Origin: Paraburkholderia ginsengisoli NBRC 100965
GTDB taxonomy: Bacteria; Pseudomonadota; Gammaproteobacteria; Burkholderiales; Burkholderiaceae
NCBI RefSeq assembly: GCF_000739735.1
Contig: NZ_BBJF01000003.1
Coordinates: 124,001-188,000, forward strand
Direction: 5' to 3'
Length of the DNA: 64,000 nucleotides
Shown: positions 9,743 through 20,087 of the stretch, piece by piece
How positions within the stretch are numbered: the first letter of the stretch is position 1
Layout of the letters: every line of letters starts with the position of its first letter
The notes under the pieces: generated by a model
Databases searched by the model: none
What the model was told of the DNA's origin: nothing
Seen by the model: only the letters and a program-made list of their open reading frames with translations
Made by a program: the position numbers and the translations under genes

Positions 9743-10939
9743 TTGTTGAATTCATTGCTCGCTTTCCTTGCCCACGGCCTGTTGCACTTCTCGTGGTGGC
9801 AACTCGTCGTGTACACGCTGGTCGTGACGCACATTACGATTATTGGCGTGACGGTCTATCTGCACCGCTGCCAGGCGCACCGCGCCTTGGAGTTGCATCC
9901 GATCGCCAGTCATTTTTTCCGCTTCTGGCTGTGGATGACCACCGGCATGCTGACCGGCCAGTGGGCCGCGATTCACCGTAAGCACCATGCCAAGTGCGAA
10001 ACCGAAGAAGATCCGCACAGCCCGCAAACGCGCGGCATCTGGAAGGTGCTGCTCGAAGGCGCTGAGCTGTATCGCACCGAAGCAAAAAACGAAGAAACGA
10101 TGCGCAAGTTCAGTCATGGCACGCCGAACGACTGGATGGAACGCAACGTGTACACCAAGTACCCGATCCTCGGCGTGAGCCTGATGATGGTGCTGAACGT
10201 CGCGCTGTTCGGCGTCGTCGGTCTGACTATCTGGGCGATCCAGATGGTGTGGATTCCGTTCTGGGCCGCCGGTGTGGTCAATGGACTTGCGCACTTCTGG
10301 GGCTATCGCAACTTCAATTCGTCGGATGCGAGCACCAACATCTTCCCGTGGGGCATCATCATCGGCGGTGAAGAGCTGCATAACAATCACCACACGTATG
10401 CGACGTCGGCGAAGCTGTCGAACAAGTGGTACGAGTTCGACATCGGCTGGATGTACATCCGCATCATGTCGGCGTTCCGTCTGGCCAAGGTGAAGAAGGT
10501 CGCGCCTACGCCGCGTCTGACCACCGGCAAGCTGGTGCTCGACCAGGACACACTGCAAGCCGTGCTGGCCAATCGCTACGAAGTGATGGCCCGCTACGGC
10601 AAGGCGCTCAAGCGCGCATATCGTCAGGAGCTCGCGCATCTGAAGGAAGTCGGCGCGCGCGAAAAGTATCAGGTCATGCGTGGTGCGCGTAGCTGGTTCC
10701 ATAAGGAAGAAGCGGGGCTCAACGAACCGCAGAAGCGCCAGTTGCCGCAAATTTTCGCGAATAGCCAGAAGCTCAAGACCTACATCGACATGCGCAATGA
10801 ACTCGCGGCCATGTGGGAACGCTCCAACGCGTCGCGCGACCAGTTGCTGATTCAATTGCAGGACTGGTGCCATCGCGCTGAGCAAAGCGGTATCAAAGCG
10901 CTGCAAGATTTTGCGATGCGACTGCGCCGTTATGCTTGA
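9743..10939 (+). CDS. Membrane fatty acid desaturase (acyl-CoA desaturase family)
   Basis: This is a di-iron integral-membrane desaturase that introduces a cis double bond into fatty acyl chains. All three histidine clusters are present: HRCQAH, HRKHH and HNNHH. Hydrophobic pairs flank the first two. The C-terminal third is an unusually long, basic, helical extension after the last cluster. The reading frame starts at one of two adjacent TTG codons (9743 or 9746), an uncommon start. No in-frame ATG lies near. It stands alone, followed by a strong terminator. Confidence 0.9.
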   Translation: MLNSLLAFLAHGLLHFSWWQLVVYTLVVTHITIIGVTVYLHRCQAHRALELHPIASHFFRFWLWMTTGMLTGQWAAIHRKHHAKCETEEDPHSPQTRGIWKVLLEGAELYRTEAKNEETMRKFSHGTPNDWMERNVYTKYPILGVSLMMVLNVALFGVVGLTIWAIQMVWIPFWAAGVVNGLAHFWGYRNFNSSDASTNIFPWGIIIGGEELHNNHHTYATSAKLSNKWYEFDIGWMYIRIMSAFRLAKVKKVAPTPRLTTGKLVLDQDTLQAVLANRYEVMARYGKALKRAYRQELAHLKEVGAREKYQVMRGARSWFHKEEAGLNEPQKRQLPQIFANSQKLKTYIDMRNELAAMWERSNASRDQLLIQLQDWCHRAEQSGIKALQDFAMRLRRYA

Positions 10940-10971
10940 TCGCGAAATCCATTAAAATTTCGTTACGTCAC

Positions 10972-11002
10972 AAAACCCCGCGTTGGCGGGGTTTTGCTTT
11001 TT
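10972..11002 (+). terminator. Rho-independent terminator after the desaturase gene
   Basis: A perfect 10-bp stem, AAAACCCCGC and GCGGGGTTTT, encloses a four-base loop and is followed by a T-rich run. It separates the desaturase from nadA. Confidence 0.9.
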
Positions 11003-11069
11003 GGGCCGCGGAAATCGCAACGACATGAGATTGGCAGTCGGCGGCAGCAGAGCGAAGGCAGAGGAGATC

Positions 11070-12209
11070 ATGGATCAGCAGGCGATCAGGACGGTCGAGT
11101 ACGACCGGCCGCAAGCACAGGGCACCACCTGCGGGATCGGGCAGGCGTGGGCGAAGGTGCCCGACGTGCCGTCGGTGGAAGAGAAGGTGGCGCTCAAGGC
11201 TCGCATTCGCGCGTTGCTTGAGCGCGAGAAAGCCGTGCTCGTGGCGCACTATTATGTCGACGCCGAATTGCAGGAACTGGCCGACGAAACCGGCGGCTGC
11301 GTAGCGGACTCGCTGGAAATGGCGCGCTTCGGACGTGATCACGAAGCGCAAACGCTCATAGTGGCCGGCGTGCGCTTTATGGGCGAGACGGCGAAAATCC
11401 TCAGCCCGGACAAGCGCATTCTAATGCCGGATCTGGACGCGACCTGTTCGCTCGATCTCGGCTGTCCCGTGGACGAATTCTCGGCTTTCTGCGACGCGCA
11501 TCCCGATCGCACGGTAGTGGTGTATGCGAACACCAGCGCGGCGGTGAAGGCGCGCGCGGATTGGATGGTGACGTCGTCGATCGGGCTGGAGATCGTTGCC
11601 GATCTGCACGCACGCGGGGAAAAGATCATCTGGGCGCCGGACCGGCATCTTGGCAGCTACATCCAGAACAAGACCGGCGCGGACATGCTGCTGTGGCAGG
11701 GCTCGTGTCTCGTGCACGACGAATTCAAGGGCATCGAGCTCGATCTGCTGCGAGCCGAATATCCGGGCGCGAAGGTGCTCGTGCATCCGGAGTCGCCGGC
11801 TAATGTCGTCGCGCAAGCGGACGTGGTCGGCTCGACCACGCAACTGATCGACGCCGCGCAAAAGCTCGACGCGACGCATTTCATCGTGGCGACGGATCTC
11901 GGCATTCTGCACAAGATGCAGCTTGCCGCGCCGGGCAAGACGCTGATCGCCGCGCCGACGGCCGGCAACAGCGCGACCTGCAAGAGCTGCGCGCATTGCC
12001 CGTGGATGGCCATGAACGGCCTCGCGAATCTGGCCGACGTATTGGAGCGCGGCCACAACGAAATCTTCGTCGATCGCGCGATCGGAGAACGGGCGCGCTT
12101 GCCGATCGACCGGATGCTGGACTTTGCCGCGCGTCACAAAAAGCGCGTTCAGGCCAGCGGCGATCTCGCGCGCGACGCGCAACTGTATTCGAACGTAGGA
12201 GCGGCGTGA
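11070..12209 (+). CDS. nadA: Quinolinate synthase A
   Basis: NadA condenses iminoaspartate with dihydroxyacetone phosphate to quinolinate, using a [4Fe-4S] cluster. The 379-aa product carries cluster-candidate cysteines in [18 protein letters not shown] and [16 protein letters not shown] 11070 is chosen because GAGGAG lies just upstream. An earlier in-frame start would overlap the terminator. The stop codon overlaps the nadC start (TGATG). Confidence 0.97.
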   Translation: MDQQAIRTVEYDRPQAQGTTCGIGQAWAKVPDVPSVEEKVALKARIRALLEREKAVLVAHYYVDAELQELADETGGCVADSLEMARFGRDHEAQTLIVAGVRFMGETAKILSPDKRILMPDLDATCSLDLGCPVDEFSAFCDAHPDRTVVVYANTSAAVKARADWMVTSSIGLEIVADLHARGEKIIWAPDRHLGSYIQNKTGADMLLWQGSCLVHDEFKGIELDLLRAEYPGAKVLVHPESPANVVAQADVVGSTTQLIDAAQKLDATHFIVATDLGILHKMQLAAPGKTLIAAPTAGNSATCKSCAHCPWMAMNGLANLADVLERGHNEIFVDRAIGERARLPIDRMLDFAARHKKRVQASGDLARDAQLYSNVGAA

Positions 12210-13120
12210 TGGGGGCGGTTGAAGGGGCAGTCAAGCGCGAGCAGGGCGACGCGGTGTCGCCGCTGTTCGCGGAGATTCACGCACAGTACGGTGCGGCTTT
12301 CGATGCTGCATTAGCGCGCAACGTCGCCGACGCGTTGGCCGAAGATGTCGGCGCCGGCGATCAGACAGGCCGTCTCGTTCCCGTCGACGACGTTCGCGAT
12401 GCGCGCATCATCGTGCGCGAGGATGCGGTGCTGTGCGGTGTGCCGTGGTTCAACGCGGTGATGCGCGCGGTCGATCCGCGCATCGATGTGCAGTGGCATT
12501 ACCGCGAGGGAGATCGGATGGCCGCGGACACGCCGGTGTGCGAGTTGCGCGGACCGGTTCGCGCATTGTTGACCGCCGAGCGCAACGCGCTGAACTTCCT
12601 GCAGTTGCTGTCGGGCGTGGCGAGCGCAACGCGCCGCTACGTTGACGCGATCGCGCATACGCGCACGCGCATTCTCGACACGCGCAAGACGCTGCCGGGT
12701 TTGCGGCTCGCGCAAAAGTACGCGGTGCGCGTGGGCGGCGGGGCGAATCAACGGCTTGCGCTGTACGACGGGATTCTGATCAAGGAAAACCACATTGCCG
12801 CAGCAGGCGGCGTGGGCGCGGCAATGGACGCGGCGCTCGCGCTGAATGCGGGCGTGTCGATCCAGATCGAAGTGGAAACGCTCGAGCAGTTGGAAACCGC
12901 ATTGGCGCATCGCGCGCAATCCATCCTGCTCGACAACTTTTCGTTCGATGCGATGCGCGACGCGGTCCGCATCACGGCGGGTCGAGCGGTGCTAGAGGTG
13001 TCCGGCGGCGTGAACTTCGAGACCGTGCGGACGATTGCCGAAACGGGCGTCGATCGGGTGTCGATCGGGGCGCTGACCAAGGATCTGCGCGCGACGGACT
13101 ACTCGATGCGGATCGTTTGA
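12209..13120 (+). CDS. nadC: Nicotinate-nucleotide pyrophosphorylase (carboxylating)
   Basis: NadC converts quinolinate and PRPP to nicotinate mononucleotide, the step after NadA. The 303-aa protein shows TAERNALNFLQLLSGVAS, DTRKTLPGLR and LYDGILIKENH, all typical of type II phosphoribosyltransferases. The start is set by the one-base overlap with the nadA stop. nadB lies convergently across a shared terminator, so all de novo NAD genes up to NaMN are here. Confidence 0.97.
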   Translation: MGAVEGAVKREQGDAVSPLFAEIHAQYGAAFDAALARNVADALAEDVGAGDQTGRLVPVDDVRDARIIVREDAVLCGVPWFNAVMRAVDPRIDVQWHYREGDRMAADTPVCELRGPVRALLTAERNALNFLQLLSGVASATRRYVDAIAHTRTRILDTRKTLPGLRLAQKYAVRVGGGANQRLALYDGILIKENHIAAAGGVGAAMDAALALNAGVSIQIEVETLEQLETALAHRAQSILLDNFSFDAMRDAVRITAGRAVLEVSGGVNFETVRTIAETGVDRVSIGALTKDLRATDYSMRIV

Positions 13121-13157
13121 CGCTTTGCTTGCCTGCAAGCGTTGGCGATCGGTGCGA

Positions 13158-13202
13158 TGAAAAAGGCCATTGCCGGTTCTTTCCGGCGATGGCCTTTTCG
13201 TT
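13158..13202. terminator. Bidirectional terminator between nadC and nadB
   Basis: A 16-bp stem with one G-T pair (AAAAGGCCATTGCCGG paired with CCGGCGATGGCCTTTT) encloses a TTCTTT loop. A-tract and T-tract on either side allow it to work for both convergent genes. Confidence 0.88.
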
Positions 13203-13220
13203 TGATCCAGCTCGAGCCAA

Positions 13221-14819
13221 TCACACGTTACGGTTGCGCACGTGTTCCGGCGAGAGCACCGTCGGTAGTGCTTTGGGCAAAGTCGCCGGCCAGTCCCGGC
13301 TGAAATGCAGGCCGCGGCTCTCGCGCCGCGAGCGCGCGCCCTCGACGATCAGCGACGCAACGTCGACCAGATTGCGCAGTTCCAGCAGGTCGCGGCTCAC
13401 CTTGAAGTTCGCGTAGTACTCGTGAATCTCGTCGCGCAGCAACGCCAGCCGATGTTTCGCGCGGGCGAGCCGCTTGTCGGTGCGCACGATGCCGACGTAA
13501 TTCCACATCAGCCGGCGCACTTCGTCCCAGTTGTGCGCGACCACCACCTCTTCGTCGGGATCGGACACGCGGCTTTCGTCCCAGTCCGGTAGCGGCGCAT
13601 GGACTGCGGCGCTGAAGCCTTCGTCCTCGATGGCTTGCGCCGCTGAGCGCCCGATCACGAGGCATTCGAGCAGCGAGTTGCTGGCGAGCCGGTTCGCGCC
13701 GTGGAGGCCCGTGCACGACGTCTCGCCGACTGCATAGAGGCCGGCAAGATCGGTGCGGCCCGCGAGATCGGTCACGACCCCGCCGCAGGTGTAGTGCGCG
13801 GCCGGCACGACCGGGATCGGCTCTTTGGTGATGTCGATGCCGAACTCCAGGCAGCGCGCCAGAATCGTCGGGAAGTGTTCGCGCAGGAATTCAGGCGGTT
13901 GATGGCTGATGTCGAGGTACACGCAATCGATGCCGCGCTTCTTGATCTCGAAATCGATCGCACGCGCGACGATATCGCGCGGCGCGAGTTCGGCGCGTTC
14001 GTCGTGGTTCGGCATGAAGCGCGTGCCGTCCGGCAACTTCAGGATGCCGCCTTCGCCGCGCACCGCTTCCGAAATCAGAAACGACTTCGCATACGGATGG
14101 AACAGGCAGGTCGGATGGAACTGGATGAATTCCATGTTCGACACGCGGCAGCCGGCGCGCCACGCCATCGCGATACCGTCGCCGGTCGCGGTGTCGGGGT
14201 TCGTTGTGTACAAATAGACCTTGCCGGCCCCGCCGGTGGCGAGCACCGTATGCGGCGCTTCGATCGTCACGGTGCGGCCGCTTTGCAGGTCGAGTGCGTA
14301 CAGGCCATGACAACGGCGGCCAGGCAGACCGAGGCGATCGGACGTGATCAGGTCGATCGCGTAGTGATCTTCGAACAGCGTGATATTTGGATGGCGGCGC
14401 ACGCGTTCGCTCAGCGTAGCGACGACCGCGTGGCCGGTCGCGTCCGCCGCATGAATGATCCGGCGATGACTGTGGCCGCCTTCGCGCGTCAGATGGAAGC
14501 CGAGTTCGGCGGCGTCGTCTTTGGTGAACGGCACGCCTTGTTCGATAAGCCATTCGATCGCGGCACGCCCATGCTCGACGATGAAGCGCGTCGCGGCCTC
14601 GTCGCACAGACCGCCACCGGCGATCAGCGTATCGCGCACGTGATTCTCGATGCTATCCGCCGAATCCAGCACCGCGGCGATGCCGCCTTGCGCCCAGTCG
14701 CTTGCGCCTTCGGTCATCGATCGCTTGGCGACCACCGCAACCCGCCGGGTCTCCGCGAGATTGAGCGCGACGCTCAAACCCGCCAGACCGCTACCGACAA
14801 TCGCCACATCGAATTCCAT
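13221..14819 (-). CDS. nadB: L-aspartate oxidase
   Basis: NadB oxidises L-aspartate to iminoaspartate, the substrate of NadA. The 532-aa flavoprotein has the N-terminal FAD fingerprint [17 protein letters not shown], then [11 protein letters not shown], the ATGGAGKVY segment, and the [16 protein letters not shown] motif near the isoalloxazine. The C-terminal helical domain is complete. It is convergent to nadA-nadC instead of joined to them. Confidence 0.97.
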   Translation of the reverse strand: MEFDVAIVGSGLAGLSVALNLAETRRVAVVAKRSMTEGASDWAQGGIAAVLDSADSIENHVRDTLIAGGGLCDEAATRFIVEHGRAAIEWLIEQGVPFTKDDAAELGFHLTREGGHSHRRIIHAADATGHAVVATLSERVRRHPNITLFEDHYAIDLITSDRLGLPGRRCHGLYALDLQSGRTVTIEAPHTVLATGGAGKVYLYTTNPDTATGDGIAMAWRAGCRVSNMEFIQFHPTCLFHPYAKSFLISEAVRGEGGILKLPDGTRFMPNHDERAELAPRDIVARAIDFEIKKRGIDCVYLDISHQPPEFLREHFPTILARCLEFGIDITKEPIPVVPAAHYTCGGVVTDLAGRTDLAGLYAVGETSCTGLHGANRLASNSLLECLVIGRSAAQAIEDEGFSAAVHAPLPDWDESRVSDPDEEVVVAHNWDEVRRLMWNYVGIVRTDKRLARAKHRLALLRDEIHEYYANFKVSRDLLELRNLVDVASLIVEGARSRRESRGLHFSRDWPATLPKALPTVLSPEHVRNRNV

Positions 14820-15000
14820 TACCTACATCTCCGTCTTTTTCGTTTTGCCAAGACGGCGCGCTATCCGCTCGCCGCTAAAACAAGAAAGCATACGCGTCGC
14901 GACGGATCAGCGAAAGCTGGCTGTACGGCATAAGACTATTCGCGCGGGCGAAGCGCGGAACGACGGCGCGGCAGTGACGTAAGAAGGGCGCGCGGAAAAC

Positions 15001-15032
15001 AAAAAAGCCTCGCACGGATGCGAGGCTTTTTT
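15001..15032 (-). terminator. Terminator after rpmG
   Basis: A perfect 14-bp palindromic stem (AAAAAAGCCTCGCA with its complement) encloses a CGGA loop and lies about 35 bases past the rpmG stop. Its symmetry would allow action on both strands. Confidence 0.88.
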
Positions 15033-15068
15033 GCATATCTTTTGCCTTCGTCAGGCAGGAGCCAAGAT

Positions 15069-15236
15069 TTATTTAATCTTGGTTTCCTTGTACTCAACGT
15101 GCTTACGGACGACCGGATCAAATTTCTTGATCAGCATCTTTTCCGGCATGTTGCGTTTGTTCTTCGTCGTCGTGTAGAAGTGACCCGTGCCTGCGGTCGA
15201 TTCCAACTTGATCTTGTCGCGTGCGCCTTTTGCCAT
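15069..15236 (-). CDS. rpmG: 50S ribosomal protein L33
   Basis: This 55-aa ribosomal protein begins [13 protein letters not shown] and ends [10 protein letters not shown], with the basic [10 protein letters not shown] centre. It lacks the zinc-binding CxxC pairs of the C+ form, so it is the zinc-independent type. It follows rpmB by 10 bases on the same strand, the usual pairing. Confidence 0.96.
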
Positions 15237-15246
15237 GATTTACTCC

Positions 15247-15480
15247 TTAGGCTTCACCGCGTGCGCGCAGATCTGCGAGCACAGCGTCGATACCGTTCTT
15301 GTCGATCAGGCGCAGGCCGGCGTTCGAAACGCGCAGACGCACCCAACGGTTTTCGCTTTCCACCCAAATGCGGCGGTTTTGCAGGTTCGGCAGGAACCGG
15401 CGCTTGGTTTTGTTGTTCGCGTGGGAAACGTTGTTGCCGCTCATCGGCGCTTTCCCAGTTACTTGGCATACGCGTGCCAT
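15247..15480 (-). CDS. rpmB: 50S ribosomal protein L28
   Basis: This 77-aa protein begins [20 protein letters not shown] and includes [14 protein letters not shown], the signature of L28. It is the first gene of the rpmB-rpmG pair. Confidence 0.97.
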   Translation of the reverse strand: MARVCQVTGKAPMSGNNVSHANNKTKRRFLPNLQNRRIWVESENRWVRLRVSNAGLRLIDKNGIDAVLADLRARGEA

Positions 15481-15718
15481 GAGAGCACTCCTAATACGCT
15501 AATTCTGAGTTCGAACGCCGTGAAAGTTTCCCGAAAAGAGCCGCGCCAAGTTTTAGAAACGAGAGTCGCTAGTGCTTTCCGGAACGCCTTGGTGGCTTCG
15601 GAACAGGGGGTTGGAAATAGGCAAACCGGAATTATAGCGGAAAAAAAGCCGCAAAATCAAACCTTATTTGCGATGCCGGACACGGCGTACCGTACGCGTG
15701 GCCCTGGTCCTTGCCCCG

Positions 15719-16498
15719 TCAAGGCCAGCCGGCGCGGGCGAACGAGTAAACACTATCCGCGCCGATCACCAGATGGTCGATCAGTTGCACGTCGATCAGC
15801 GCCAGCGCGTCGCGCAGCGTGTGCGTCAGGCGGCAGTCGCTAGCACTCGGTTGGACGGCGCCGGAAGGGTGATTATGCGCGACGATCAGGCTCGCGGCGT
15901 TCACGGTCAGCGCCCGCCGCACGATTTCGCGCGGATACACCGCCATGCGCGTGAGCGAGCCCTGCGCGCTTTCCTCGCAACGAATCAGCCGGTGCCGGGC
16001 GTCGAGAAAGAGCGACACGAACACTTCCTGCGGGCGACCGCCGATCAGCAGTCTCAAATAGCTCTCCACGGCTTCGGGCGAATTCATCAGTGAGCGCCTG
16101 CGCATTTTATCGACCAGCGAGCGCCGCGCCATTTCCATGATCGCGAGCAGCTGCGCTTTTTTCGCGGGCCCGAGGCCACGGATCCCGTCGAGGTCCGCGT
16201 AGGTCGCGTCGAGCATCGCGCGTAGCGAGCCGAACCGGTCGAGCAACGCGCGCGCGACGCTGAAGACGTCGTGGTCGGGCAAGCCCGAGCCTAACACCAG
16301 CACGATCATCTCGGCGTCGGACAGCGCGGCCGGACCCTGGTTGATCAGGCGCTCGCGCGGCATGTCTTTCTTGTGCCATTTGCCGTGCAGCAGCGGTGAC
16401 CGGGCGGGTGCGCCGGACGCTTCGGCGACGCGCGTGAGCGGTTGCGGCGGCGTTGCCGCGAGGGGTGCATCGTCAATGGTGCTGACGTAGTCGGTCAT
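15719..16498 (-). CDS. radC: RadC/MPN-JAMM family protein
   Basis: This 259-aa RadC-family protein has an N-terminal helix-hairpin-helix region ([16 protein letters not shown]) and a C-terminal JAMM metal-binding domain with [17 protein letters not shown]. The family was linked to DNA repair, but its biochemical role is unsettled. It lies just downstream of rpmB-rpmG on the same strand and is divergent from the slyD-like gene. Confidence 0.93.
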   Translation of the reverse strand: MTDYVSTIDDAPLAATPPQPLTRVAEASGAPARSPLLHGKWHKKDMPRERLINQGPAALSDAEMIVLVLGSGLPDHDVFSVARALLDRFGSLRAMLDATYADLDGIRGLGPAKKAQLLAIMEMARRSLVDKMRRRSLMNSPEAVESYLRLLIGGRPQEVFVSLFLDARHRLIRCEESAQGSLTRMAVYPREIVRRALTVNAASLIVAHNHPSGAVQPSASDCRLTHTLRDALALIDVQLIDHLVIGADSVYSFARAGWP

Positions 16499-16697
16499 AC
16501 AGATAGAATCCTCCGCTTCGATAGGTGGCGCGGGGCGACGCCGTGCTCATGCCGTCATGCGCGCGACTGACCTGAGCCGCCGTCCGCTATGTGGCTTACA
16601 ATAGACGCTTTGCGCACGGCACCCCGACGGTCTGCCACACGCGTCGGCTGCACCTGCGGCGCACGCGTGCAGCGCGCTTCGACTGAGCGAGCATTGC

Positions 16698-17153
16698 ATG
16701 AGCATCATCGACATTTCCGAAGTGAAACCCGGTTCACACGTGACGCTTCACTACCGGCTTTCCCTTGCCGATGGCGCCGAAGTCATCAATACGTTTACCG
16801 ACAAGCCGGCTACGCTGCTGCTCGGCGCCGGCCAACTGGCGCCGCCGCTGGAAGATATTTTGCTGGGTTTGAAGGTGGGCCACCACTCGACCTTTCAGCT
16901 AACCCCGGGCCAGGCGTTCGGTCCCCGCAATCCGGAGCTGATCCAGCGCGTGTCGCTGGCCACGCTGCGTGAAAACAGCATGATTGGCGAGGATTTTTCG
17001 CCCGGTGACCTGGTCGAATTCAACGCGCCGGGCGGTGGGCGCTATGCCGGTGTCCTGAAGGAAGTGGGCGAGACGTCGGCCCTGTTCGATTTCAACCATC
17101 CGCTTGCCGGCCAGGCGCTGGCGTTTGAAGTGAAAATCATCGGGATTCTGTAA
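16698..17153 (+). CDS. slpA: FKBP-type peptidyl-prolyl cis-trans isomerase, SlpA/SlyD type
   Basis: This 151-aa protein has the SlyD/SlpA layout, with an insert-in-flap domain between halves of the FKBP fold. The first half shows [12 protein letters not shown], and [17 protein letters not shown] is followed by [12 protein letters not shown]. The flap ends [13 protein letters not shown] and the fold closes with [17 protein letters not shown]. There is no histidine-rich metal-binding tail, which favours SlpA over SlyD. The gene is two bases upstream of ispH, as in many proteobacteria. Confidence 0.93.
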   Translation: MSIIDISEVKPGSHVTLHYRLSLADGAEVINTFTDKPATLLLGAGQLAPPLEDILLGLKVGHHSTFQLTPGQAFGPRNPELIQRVSLATLRENSMIGEDFSPGDLVEFNAPGGGRYAGVLKEVGETSALFDFNHPLAGQALAFEVKIIGIL

Positions 17154-17155
17154 AC

Positions 17156-18115
17156 ATGAGCATCACGGATACGACTCTTGCCGAAACCGAGATCCTGCTG
17201 GCGCAGCCACGTGGATTTTGCGCCGGCGTCGATCGGGCGATCGAGATCGTCGAGCGGGCCCTCAAGCTGCATGGCTCGCCGATCTACGTGCGCCACGAAA
17301 TCGTCCATAACGCCTACGTAGTTGAAGATTTGCGCAAGAAGGGTGCGATCTTTATCGAGCGCCTGGAAGAGGTGCCGGCCGGCAATACGGTCATCTTCAG
17401 CGCGCACGGCGTGTCGAAGGCCGTGCGTTCGGAAGCCGAGTCGCGCGGTCTGCGCGTGTACGACGCCACGTGTCCGCTCGTGACCAAAGTGCATATCGAA
17501 GTCGCGAAGATGCGCCAGGACGGCTTCGACATCGTGATGATCGGCCACAAGGGCCACCCGGAAGTCGAAGGGACGATGGGGCAGGCCGGCGAGGGCATGC
17601 ATCTGGTCGAAGACATCGAAGACGTGCAGGCATTGCAGCTGGCCGATCCGGAACGGATCGCGTTCGTCACGCAAACCACGCTGTCCGTCGACGACGCAGC
17701 CGAGATCATCGGCGCGTTGAAGGCCAAATATCCGTCTATCCGTGAGCCGAAAAAGCAGGATATCTGCTACGCCACGCAGAACCGCCAGGACGCGGTGAAG
17801 TTCATGGCGCCGCAGTGCGACGTCGTGATCGTGGTCGGCAGCCCGAATAGTTCAAACTCCAACCGGCTGCGCGAGCTGGCCGAAAAGCTCGGCGTGCCTG
17901 CTTATATGGTGGATTCGCCGGATCAGATCGATCCGGTCTGGGTCGAGGGCAAGCGCCGCATCGGCGTGACGGCCGGCGCGTCTGCGCCGGAAGTGCTGGC
18001 GCAGGCCGTGATCGCCCGGTTGCGCGATCTTGGTGTGCGCAACGTGCGCGCGCTCGACGGCATCGAGGAAAACATCGCGTTTCCCCTGCCGCGCGGGTTG
18101 GGACTGCCGGCCTGA
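17156..18115 (+). CDS. ispH: 4-hydroxy-3-methylbut-2-enyl diphosphate reductase
   Basis: IspH (LytB) performs the last step of the MEP isoprenoid pathway, giving IPP and DMAPP. The 319-aa iron-sulfur enzyme has the three cluster cysteines in [26 protein letters not shown] and the region just before the [10 protein letters not shown] motif, where [11 protein letters not shown] also lies. It is co-transcribed with slpA and followed by a terminator. Confidence 0.97.
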   Translation: MSITDTTLAETEILLAQPRGFCAGVDRAIEIVERALKLHGSPIYVRHEIVHNAYVVEDLRKKGAIFIERLEEVPAGNTVIFSAHGVSKAVRSEAESRGLRVYDATCPLVTKVHIEVAKMRQDGFDIVMIGHKGHPEVEGTMGQAGEGMHLVEDIEDVQALQLADPERIAFVTQTTLSVDDAAEIIGALKAKYPSIREPKKQDICYATQNRQDAVKFMAPQCDVVIVVGSPNSSNSNRLRELAEKLGVPAYMVDSPDQIDPVWVEGKRRIGVTAGASAPEVLAQAVIARLRDLGVRNVRALDGIEENIAFPLPRGLGLPA

Positions 18116-18137
18116 CCGTTCGCTCAACCACGTTGAA

Positions 18138-18170
18138 AGAAAAGCGCGCCTCCGGGCGCGCTTTTTTTTA
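18138..18170 (+). terminator. Terminator after ispH
   Basis: The stem AAGCGCGCC/GGCGCGCTT with a TCCG loop is followed by eight T residues. Confidence 0.9.
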
Positions 18171-18658
18171 CGCCCGTGATCAGGCGACCCCGCGATAAAT
18201 AAGGTGCCAGATCATGAATTTCACCCGGTTTCAGTGATCTTCCGTACAAATTTTTGTGAGTTGCAAGGCTGTTTTTTATTGATTTTCTATCGATACGGCC
18301 CTGTTTAACGGGCGCCCTCGCTATTGCGCCGAATTTTGATGCACTAAGATAGTGCGAACAGCTCGACATTGGCGGAACCGTAATACTTAACGCAAAGCAC
18401 GCTCCAACCGGGCATCGGGCTCATTCGCCGCAACACTTGATGCCATTGGGTCTCGCGTTGGTGCAACTGATGCACGAAAAACAATCGCAACCGGGTTGCG
18501 CCTTTTAGCGCGCTGGCTTTAAAAATAAGGTTGCAATGCAGGAAAACCCCACCGATTCAACAATATTGCCAGCCGTAAAATTGGAGTTACAATGCGCGCG
18601 TTCTCAAGGCCTTACGGTCCCGAACAACGGATTTAGCAAGGCGCAGGAGACCTACTTA
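18171..18658. other. Long intergenic region upstream of livJ
   Basis: This 490-base stretch holds no convincing gene. It is less GC-rich than its surroundings and must contain the livJ promoter. A short open frame from 18536 reads in phase into livJ, but it lacks a good ribosome site and would destroy the lipoprotein signal, so it is taken as leader. No operator palindrome was recognised. Confidence 0.5.
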
Positions 18659-19858
18659 ATGCGAGTCAAATTTGCTTACGCCGTGTCCATCGCGACAGCG
18701 GTTGCGATGTTGACCGCGTGCGGCAAGAAACAGGAAGTCGAGGCGGGAGCGGGTGCATCGGCGGCAGCGGTTGCGGCGGCCCCGGCGAGTGAAGCGACGA
18801 TCGTTAAGATCGGTCATGCGGCCCCTTTGACGGGCGGCATCGCCCATCTCGGTAAGGACAATGAAAATGGCGCGCGTCTGGCGGTCGAGGAGATCAATGC
18901 GCAGGGTTTGACGATCGACGGCCACAAGATCCAGTTGCAGCTCGACGCTCAGGACGACGCGGCGGACCCGAAAACGGGCACCGCGGTCGCGCAGAAGCTG
19001 GTCGACGATCACGTGGTCGCGGTGGTTGGGCATCTGAATTCGGGCGTGTCGATTCCGGCGTCGAAGATCTATAGCGATGCGAGCATCGTGCAGATCTCGC
19101 CGTCGTCGACTAATCCGGCGTACACGCAACAGGGTTTCAAGACGACCTACCGGGTCGTCGCGACCGACGCGCAACAAGGTCCGGCGCTCGCCAATTACGC
19201 CACGAAGGCGTTGGGCGCCAAACGCATCGCCATCGTGGACGATGCAACCGCCTACGGTAAGGGGCTCGCGGACGAATTCGCGAAGACCGTCGAGGCGAGC
19301 GGGGCGAAAGTCGTCGCACGGGAGGCGACGAACGACCGGGCCACGGATTTCCGGGCCATCCTCACAAAGATCAAGAGTGTTCAGCCGGACGTGATCATGT
19401 TCGGCGGCATGGACGCGACGGGCGGGCCGTTTACGAAGCAGGCGGCGGCGCTCGGTATCAGGGCAAAAATCCTTGGCGGCGACGGTGTGTGTACCGACAA
19501 GGTGGGTGAGCTGGCGGGAACCGCCGTGCAAAACCTGGTCTGTTCGGAAGCAGGGCTCGCGCTTTCGAAAATGGACCGCGGAGCGGACTTCGAAAAGAAG
19601 TACGAGGACCGCTTCCACACGCCGGTGCAGATTTACGCGCCGTTCACGTATGACGCTGTGTACGTGGTCGTCGATGCAATGAAGCGCGCTAATTCGATCG
19701 AGGCGCCCAAGGTGCTGGCTGCGATGCCCTCGACCGATTACAACGGGGTAATCGGTCACATCGCGTTCGACGACAAGGGTGATTTGAAAGAGGGCGCCAT
19801 TACGCTTTACGACTTCAAGGACGGCAAGAAAGCGGTTCTCGACGTCGTGAAGATGTGA
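18659..19858 (+). CDS. livJ: Branched-chain amino acid ABC transporter substrate-binding lipoprotein
   Basis: This is the periplasmic receptor of a Leu/Ile/Val importer. The 399-aa protein begins with a signal peptide ending in the lipobox LTAC (Cys21), so it is predicted to be a lipoprotein, unlike soluble E. coli LivJ. An alanine-rich linker follows, then a type I periplasmic fold (IVKIGHAAPLTGGIAHLGKD; IAIVDDATAYGKGLADEF; YAPFTYDAVYVVVDAM). ATG 18659 is chosen because AGGAGA lies upstream and the signal peptide starts there. It is first in the liv cluster. Confidence 0.94.
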   Translation: MRVKFAYAVSIATAVAMLTACGKKQEVEAGAGASAAAVAAAPASEATIVKIGHAAPLTGGIAHLGKDNENGARLAVEEINAQGLTIDGHKIQLQLDAQDDAADPKTGTAVAQKLVDDHVVAVVGHLNSGVSIPASKIYSDASIVQISPSSTNPAYTQQGFKTTYRVVATDAQQGPALANYATKALGAKRIAIVDDATAYGKGLADEFAKTVEASGAKVVAREATNDRATDFRAILTKIKSVQPDVIMFGGMDATGGPFTKQAAALGIRAKILGGDGVCTDKVGELAGTAVQNLVCSEAGLALSKMDRGADFEKKYEDRFHTPVQIYAPFTYDAVYVVVDAMKRANSIEAPKVLAAMPSTDYNGVIGHIAFDDKGDLKEGAITLYDFKDGKKAVLDVVKM

Positions 19859-19877
19859 TGACGGAACGTTCAGCCTG

Positions 19878-19911
19878 ACGGCACCGAAACCATCCAACGG
19901 TGCCGTTTTTG
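19878..19911 (+). terminator. Intra-cluster terminator between livJ and livH
   Basis: The stem ACGGCACCG/CGGTGCCGT with an 11-base loop is followed by TTTTTG. Placed between the receptor and permease genes, it could let the receptor be made in excess of the membrane parts. Confidence 0.8.
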
Positions 19912-20087
19912 CATCCGTTCAAGGGCAAGCCAGCGACCGCATCCCGGTCGTCGAGCGAACCGGCGGCGGATAACCCTTACCGGTCTTTTACATCAGTACC
20001 CGCAGTGCCGTTGAGATTCCGTAGCGCATCACCGCCCACCGGCTGATGAAGAACGCGAATCCAGTCGCACGGGCTAAGGAGCATTAA

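Noticed and set aside
18536..18658. An extended N-terminus for livJ
   Set aside because: It would place the lipoprotein signal 41 residues inside the protein, and a ribosome site fits the ATG at 18659.
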